Positions 12,582 to 14,836 of a stretch of DNA of 14,836 bases are shown here, one piece after another (positions within the stretch are counted from its first letter, which is position 1; the number at the start of each line of letters is the position of its first letter). Source of the stretch: DATDCV01 sp036524155 (GTDB lineage: Bacteria; Verrucomicrobiota; Verrucomicrobiia; Limisphaerales; UBA8199). The notes under the pieces are model-generated. The model was not told where the DNA came from and did no database searches. It saw only the letters and a list, made by a program, of their open reading frames with translations. The position numbers were made by a program, and so were the translations under genes. The stretch is taken from assembly GCA_036524155.1 (NCBI GenBank), contig DATDCV010000174.1:1-14836 (forward strand), in the 5' to 3' direction.

Positions 12582-12586
12582 TAAAT

Positions 12587-12663
12587 TGGCACTCCCGATG
12601 GGAATCGAACCCACATCTCCCGGGCTGAACCCGGGTGTTCTCTCGCCGTTGAACTACGGGGTG
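12587..12663 (-). tRNA. tRNA-like gene with anticodon TCA (UGA-reading), imperfect acceptor
   Basis: This is a linear cloverleaf with TA, D-arm GTTC-AACGGCGAGA-GAAC, anticodon arm CCCGG-GTTCAGC-CCGGG (anticodon TCA), variable AGAT, T-arm GTGGG-TTCGATT-CCCAT, and G-CCA at the end. The elbow is normal. The acceptor is flawed: CACCCCG against CGGGAGT(G) pairs only with a bulged A. TCA reads UGA, so it might be a suppressor or simply a decaying gene. It is not a selenocysteine tRNA (no long variable arm). It sits 4 nt after Y1 and 5 nt (ATTTA) before Y2. Confidence 0.65.
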
Positions 12664-12667
12664 ATCA

Positions 12668-12808
12668 GATGGACAAGTGGCGCTGCAGATACGGGGCTTC
12701 GCAAGCGGGACTCGAACCCGCGACACCGAACTTTCGTCCGGCGGCTCTCTCACGGTGAGCAACCACCCCTTTCGTTTTGGTGCGATAACCTGCAAACTTC
12801 GGCCCATC
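12668..12808 (-). ncRNA. Y RNA with unresolved tRNA-like domain (Y1)
   Basis: Y helix: GATGGGC-CGAA-GTTTGCAG-GTTATC with CTGCAGC-GCCACTT-GTCCATC (outer 7 of 7 with one G-U, inner 6 bp). Inside are a D-arm-like GCTC-ACCGTGAGA-GAGC, a hairpin CCGGA-CGAAAG-TTCGG, and a clear T-arm GCGGG-TTCGAGT-CCCGC, in normal tRNA order. No 7-bp acceptor could be assigned. GGGG before the D-arm and CCCC after the T-arm could form a short one, so this copy may be attached through its acceptor rather than permuted. It follows tRNA-His by ATTTA. Confidence 0.7.
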
Positions 12809-12813
12809 TAAAT

Positions 12814-12888
12814 TGGGGTGACCAACCGGATTCGCACCGGCACAAACGCCTTCACGGGGCGTGATGCTGCTGTTACATCATGATCACC
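12814..12888 (-). tRNA. tRNA-His (GTG), atypical elbow
   Basis: Acceptor GTGATCA/TGGTCAC (one G-U) has the extra G-1 opposite C73, the identity pair of tRNA-His, and an encoded CCA. D-arm is ATGT-AACAGCA-GCAT; anticodon arm ACGCC-CCGTGAA-GGCGT (C at 33 instead of U); T-arm GCCGG-TGCGAAT-CCGGT. Position 55 is G instead of U and the D-loop has AG instead of GG. All stems pair well, so it is a real gene with a divergent core. Confidence 0.85.
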
Positions 12889-12895
12889 ATTAAAA

Positions 12896-12973
12896 TGGTG
12901 CTCTCACGTGGACTTGCACCACGAACTTCCGGCTTCGCAAACCGGCGTGCAGAACTAATTACACCTTGAGAGC
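12896..12973 (-). tRNA. tRNA with anticodon GCG (Arg by code), atypical elbow
   Basis: Acceptor GCTCTCA/TGAGAGC is perfect, with A73 and encoded CCA. D-arm is GTGT-AATTAGTTCT-GCAC; anticodon arm CCGGT-TTGCGAA-GCCGG (T-G at the loop end); T-arm CGTGG-TGCAAGT-CCACG. G55 and the lack of D-loop GG match its neighbours. Bacteria normally read CGC with an ACG (inosine) tRNA, so GCG is unusual. The CCA lies in a small hairpin CACCAT-TTTA-ATGGTG that reaches into the start of tRNA-His. Confidence 0.78.
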
Positions 12974-12976
12974 GAT

Positions 12977-13054
12977 TGGCATCCGTGGTCGGACTCGCAC
13001 CGACTAGGCCCGGCTTGAAGGGCCGGCCGCTCGAGCTGCTTTGCATTCACGGAC
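12977..13054 (-). tRNA. tRNA-Glu (TTC), atypical D-arm and elbow
   Basis: Acceptor GTCCGTG/CACGGAT (G-U first pair), G73 and encoded CCA fit Glu. The anticodon arm CCGGC-CCTTCAA-GCCGG has anticodon TTC with C33 instead of U33. T-arm is GTCGG-TGCGAGT-CCGAC, with G55. The D-arm is poor (TGC/GCG with a long loop containing CAGC). It is separated by only 3 nt from the GCG tRNA. Decay or an unusual fold are both possible. Confidence 0.75.
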
Positions 13055-13075
13055 AGAAAATCGTAGCCAGGAAGA

Positions 13076-13126
13076 CGAAACCCACAGGGTGGCTGCTCGC
13101 GGACAAGCCTTAACCCCGTGGTTTCG
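13076..13126 (-). other. Hairpin after rtcB, possibly a degenerate tRNA
   Basis: CGAAACCAC (13126-13118) pairs with GTGG-G-TTTCG (13085-13076) with one bulge, giving a 9-bp stem downstream of the rtcB stop. The loop contains GGGGTTAAGGC, which looks like a D-loop, but no anticodon or T-arm can be placed. It may be a decayed tRNA, an mRNA 3' stabiliser or a processing site. Confidence 0.3.
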
Positions 13127-13153
13127 AATCCTCCATGGCGGCAGGAGACAGCG

Positions 13154-14284
13154 TTACCGTTGATCGGCACGCGTCTTGTAAGTGAGCAGCGGACGGAAGG
13201 TCGCGATGACCGAGACAAGCCCGGCATCCACGAGGTCCTCAATCACTGCTTCAATGTTTTTGTAAGCGGCGGGCGCCTCTTCGTAGAGCAGGTCGCGCTC
13301 CCCACAGATTACGCGACTGCCTAACGAAGTCTGCACGAGCTGCTCCTTTCCGAACCGCTCGCGCATGCGCAGGCGTGCCTCGCTCCGGGCCCACTTGCGG
13401 CCTGCACCGTGGGCCAGCGACCAGGCTCGGCTTTCGCCATCGCCCAGCGGCTTGACCAGGTAGCTCAGAGAACCGCGGGAGCCCGGGATCATCACGGCTT
13501 CCTCTTCAGCTACCACAGCTCCCTTTCGGTGAACCCAAACGGTTTCCCCTTCGAGTTGCCGGGGAGTGATGCTGTTGTGGGTACCATCCCAGAGCAGGTC
13601 AGCTTCCGCTGCGAGTGCCTGAACAAAACGCTCGGCCAGGAGCTTGCGGTTGACCTTGGCCCAGCGCACTGCCAGGTCATGGCCCTGCAGGTAAGCCGCA
13701 GCAGCGAAGGATTCGGCATCCGACCCGCTGGCCTGATGCTCGGTGACGTAGTCACGGAGGACAGACTCACCCAGCCCACGCGAACCGCTGTGAACCAGCA
13801 CGACCAGTTGCTGCTTGCCCAGGCCAAGCTTCTTGAACTCGCGGGCGTTCAGAACTTCCTCGACAGCCTGGAGTTCGGCGAAGTGGTTTCCACCTCCGAG
13901 CGTTCCGAGAGCTTCATCGAACTCGGTCGACTCGAGTTCCTCCTTGGCGAGAACTTCGCTGATTTCGTCGGTCCAGAGGTGCTCAAGATCGAACGGGGTC
14001 TGAGCCCAGCGGTCGAGCTTCACGTCCCGACGAACGAGATCGGTCTCGAAGACTGCCATACCGCAGCCGATATCCCCACCGATGAGGTAAGGATAAACGA
14101 GGCCTTCGGTTACGAATGCCGCGCCGACCGCGCTGCCTTTGCCCGGGTGCAGATCCGGGAAACCCACCGCCAGGCGCATCCCTTCCAACTTGGAGGTTGC
14201 ATACAGCTGGCGGAGAGCTTCGCCTTCAATCCAGCTCTTGGCAGAAGCGAAGAGGCGCACATTGGTCTCAGTCAGAGTGTTCAT
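13154..14284 (-). CDS. rtcB: RNA ligase RtcB, PrfH-coupled (RtcB2-like) subtype
   Basis: The product is a 376-residue 3'-5' RNA ligase joining 2',3'-cyclic phosphate or 3'-phosphate ends to 5'-OH ends with GTP and Mn2+. Visible residues: Asp71 and Cys74 in GGDIGCGM, His134 in LGGGNHF, His165 in VHSGSRGLG, His236 in GTHNS, and the guanylylated His292 in AHGAGRK. The N-terminal SWIEGEALRQL and FPDLHPGKG blocks resemble the release-factor-H-coupled subtype, which repairs cleaved decoding-centre rRNA. No prfH is seen in the window. ATG 14284 was chosen for its strong AGGAAGG site; a longer frame to 14386 would overlap tRNA-Phe. The gene sits inside the tRNA/Y RNA cluster, transcribed the same way, which suggests broken tRNAs or Y RNA chimeras as substrates. 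Confidence 0.93.
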   Translation of the reverse strand: MNTLTETNVRLFASAKSWIEGEALRQLYATSKLEGMRLAVGFPDLHPGKGSAVGAAFVTEGLVYPYLIGGDIGCGMAVFETDLVRRDVKLDRWAQTPFDLEHLWTDEISEVLAKEELESTEFDEALGTLGGGNHFAELQAVEEVLNAREFKKLGLGKQQLVVLVHSGSRGLGESVLRDYVTEHQASGSDAESFAAAAYLQGHDLAVRWAKVNRKLLAERFVQALAAEADLLWDGTHNSITPRQLEGETVWVHRKGAVVAEEEAVMIPGSRGSLSYLVKPLGDGESRAWSLAHGAGRKWARSEARLRMRERFGKEQLVQTSLGSRVICGERDLLYEEAPAAYKNIEAVIEDLVDAGLVSVIATFRPLLTYKTRADQR

Positions 14285-14359
14285 GCTTCCTTCCTGTCCG
14301 CCGAAGCCATCAGGCGAAGGCGGATCTGCCCGCGGGAGCGGGATTGGTTTTTGGTTAAG

Positions 14360-14434
14360 TGGTCCTCGAGGTTGGTATCGCGCCAACGTCTCCTCCTCTT
14401 CAGGAAGGCGCTAATCTGCCTCAGCTACTCGAGG
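14360..14434 (-). tRNA. tRNA-Phe (GAA), atypical elbow
   Basis: Acceptor CCTCGAG/CTCGAGG is perfect, with A73 and encoded CCA. D-arm is GCTG-AGGCAGAT-TAGC; anticodon arm CCTTC-CTGAAGA-GGAGG (anticodon GAA, U33 normal); T-arm GTTGG-CGCGATA-CCAAC, with G55 and C54. It lies 75 nt before the rtcB start and 21 nt after tRNA-Ile. Confidence 0.87.
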
Positions 14435-14455
14435 TCCTTGCGGACGGCCATAAAG

Positions 14456-14529
14456 TGGTCGTCCCGGCAGGTAACACTCCTGCGTCTTCCGGTTATCAGC
14501 CGGGTGCTCTGCTTTTGAGCTACAGGACG
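14456..14529 (-). tRNA. tRNA-Ile (GAT), atypical T-loop
   Basis: Acceptor CGTCCTG/CGGGACG (one U-G), A73 and encoded CCA. D-arm is GCTC-AAAAGCA-GAGC; anticodon arm CCCGG-CTGATAA-CCGGA (anticodon GAT; C-A at the base); T-arm GCAGG-AGTGTTA-CCTGC. The T-stem is perfect but the loop lacks the TTCRA pattern entirely. The D-loop has AG rather than GG. The unusual loop would affect elbow folding and modification. Confidence 0.82.
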
Positions 14530-14537
14530 GAAATCGG

Positions 14538-14570
14538 CTCGAGCGGCGCACCTTGGCAACGCCGCTCGAG
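14538..14570 (-). promoter_or_regulatory. Perfect 11-bp hairpin between the last gene and tRNA-Ile
   Basis: CTCGAGCGGCG pairs perfectly with CGCCGCTCGAG around an 11-nt loop. It lies 14 nt after the stop codon of the end gene and 9 nt before tRNA-Ile. On the minus strand no T-run follows, so in that direction it may protect the mRNA 3' end or guide processing. On the plus strand GTTTTGTT follows, a weak terminator. Confidence 0.6.
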
Positions 14571-14583
14571 GTTTTGTTGATGA

Positions 14584-14835
14584 TTAGTCCAGGAATGCCA
14601 CGAATTGCATCGTGCGGCTCTGGGTTTCCGTGTTCATCATGACACGGTGCCAGAACGGCAACGTGATGGTGGCATGGTCGGCATGGCTCACCGCACCACG
14701 GGCATAAACGCCCATGTCACGGCGCATCATGCGCCAGCCCCAACGCGCAGCACTCGGGTCGGACTTGAGCAAGCGCTTGTATTCCGCAGGCAGGAGGCCG
14801 TTCGGGTGCTTCGAGGACACGTAAACGGTTTCTCC
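14584..14835 (-). CDS. Protein of unknown function, C-terminal part (continues past the window)
   Basis: The frame is open to the window edge; 83 residues are visible. A GTG at 14820 could start a 78-residue protein, but the open frame upstream makes a longer protein more likely. The sequence is well structured: KHPNGLLPAEYKRLLKS, WGWRMMRRDMGVYARG, DHATITLPFWHRVMMNTE, and MQFVAFLD at the end. I do not recognise it. It has the same direction as tRNA-Ile, tRNA-Phe and rtcB, so it may belong to the repair island. Confidence 0.6.
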   Translation of the reverse strand, partial: GETVYVSSKHPNGLLPAEYKRLLKSDPSAARWGWRMMRRDMGVYARGAVSHADHATITLPFWHRVMMNTETQSRTMQFVAFLD

Positions 14836-14836
14836 A

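Noticed and set aside
11946..12808. Reading the repeated GATAACC...TTCGGCCC motif as a CRISPR or tRNA-spacer repeat
   Set aside because: The spacing is irregular and the motif pairs with a second conserved strand on the far side of each unit, which fits Y RNA helices and not CRISPR repeats.
12354..12864. Several ORFs across the RNA array, some with MGIEPTSPGLNPG-like ends
   Set aside because: These peptides are translations of tRNA T-arms and anticodon arms, a well-known artefact.

Overview
Positions 1 to about 10,000 look chromosomal and verrucomicrobial, probably the Limisphaerales/Pedosphaera side. The grounds are a prepilin-type protein with an FTLIE leader, a GH95 fucosidase, a GC-rich coding style, intergenic TTCGGAT-type and GTTRAARC-type repeats, and a tyrosine integrase of a type I associate with that phylum. 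This assignment is inference from gene style, not a database match.

Layout of the left part. A partial prepilin-like gene (minus strand) diverges from thiH-thiS and an MscS-family channel (plus strand). Two small one-helix membrane proteins follow on the minus strand, then an intergenic degenerate 8-bp repeat array. Next are a MATE transporter gene broken by a one-base frameshift, an Smr-domain gene, a repeat-rich gap, and a secreted GH95 glycosidase on the plus strand. A short ORF and a normal tRNA-Cys(GCA) come before the N-terminal piece of a tyrosine integrase.

At about 10,004 the integrase piece (plus strand) meets the N-terminal third of a Ro60/TROVE gene (rsr, minus strand), and neither gene continues. 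This is either a real rearrangement or a chimeric assembly join, so everything to the right may come from another replicon or organism.

The right part (10,000 to 14,836) is the notable region: an RNA-repair and RNA-quality-control island. It holds truncated Ro60, an RtcB RNA ligase of the PrfH-coupled (RtcB2-like) type, and six linear tRNA genes (Ile, Phe, Glu, one with anticodon GCG, His, one with anticodon TCA). It also holds seven clear bacterial Y RNAs plus one odd Y-helix hairpin. All of these are on the minus strand. Each Y RNA has the Ro-binding helix made by its two ends: GGGC-CGAA-helix-GTTATC at the 5' side, and helix-7 nt ending in YTT-GCCC at the 3' side. This is the same arrangement as in animal Y RNAs and bacterial YrlA.

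The inner parts of five Y RNAs are circularly permuted tRNAs: the 3' acceptor strand comes directly before a perfectly complementary 5' acceptor strand. Four of the linkers still contain a CCA or CA remnant and usually ATAT. They derive from different tRNAs (Thr-, Arg-, Gly-, Trp- and Ser-like), and the Ro-binding helix enters at different positions of the cloverleaf. The linear tRNAs around rtcB have an unusual elbow (G at position 55, AG instead of GG in the D-loop), while the permuted modules have the normal one.

Together this looks like a compact Ro60-Y RNA-RtcB system with a multi-member set of Y RNA/tRNA chimeras. Individual bacterial Y RNAs with one tRNA-like domain are known; an array built from several tRNA species with varied insertion points is, as far as I know, not described.
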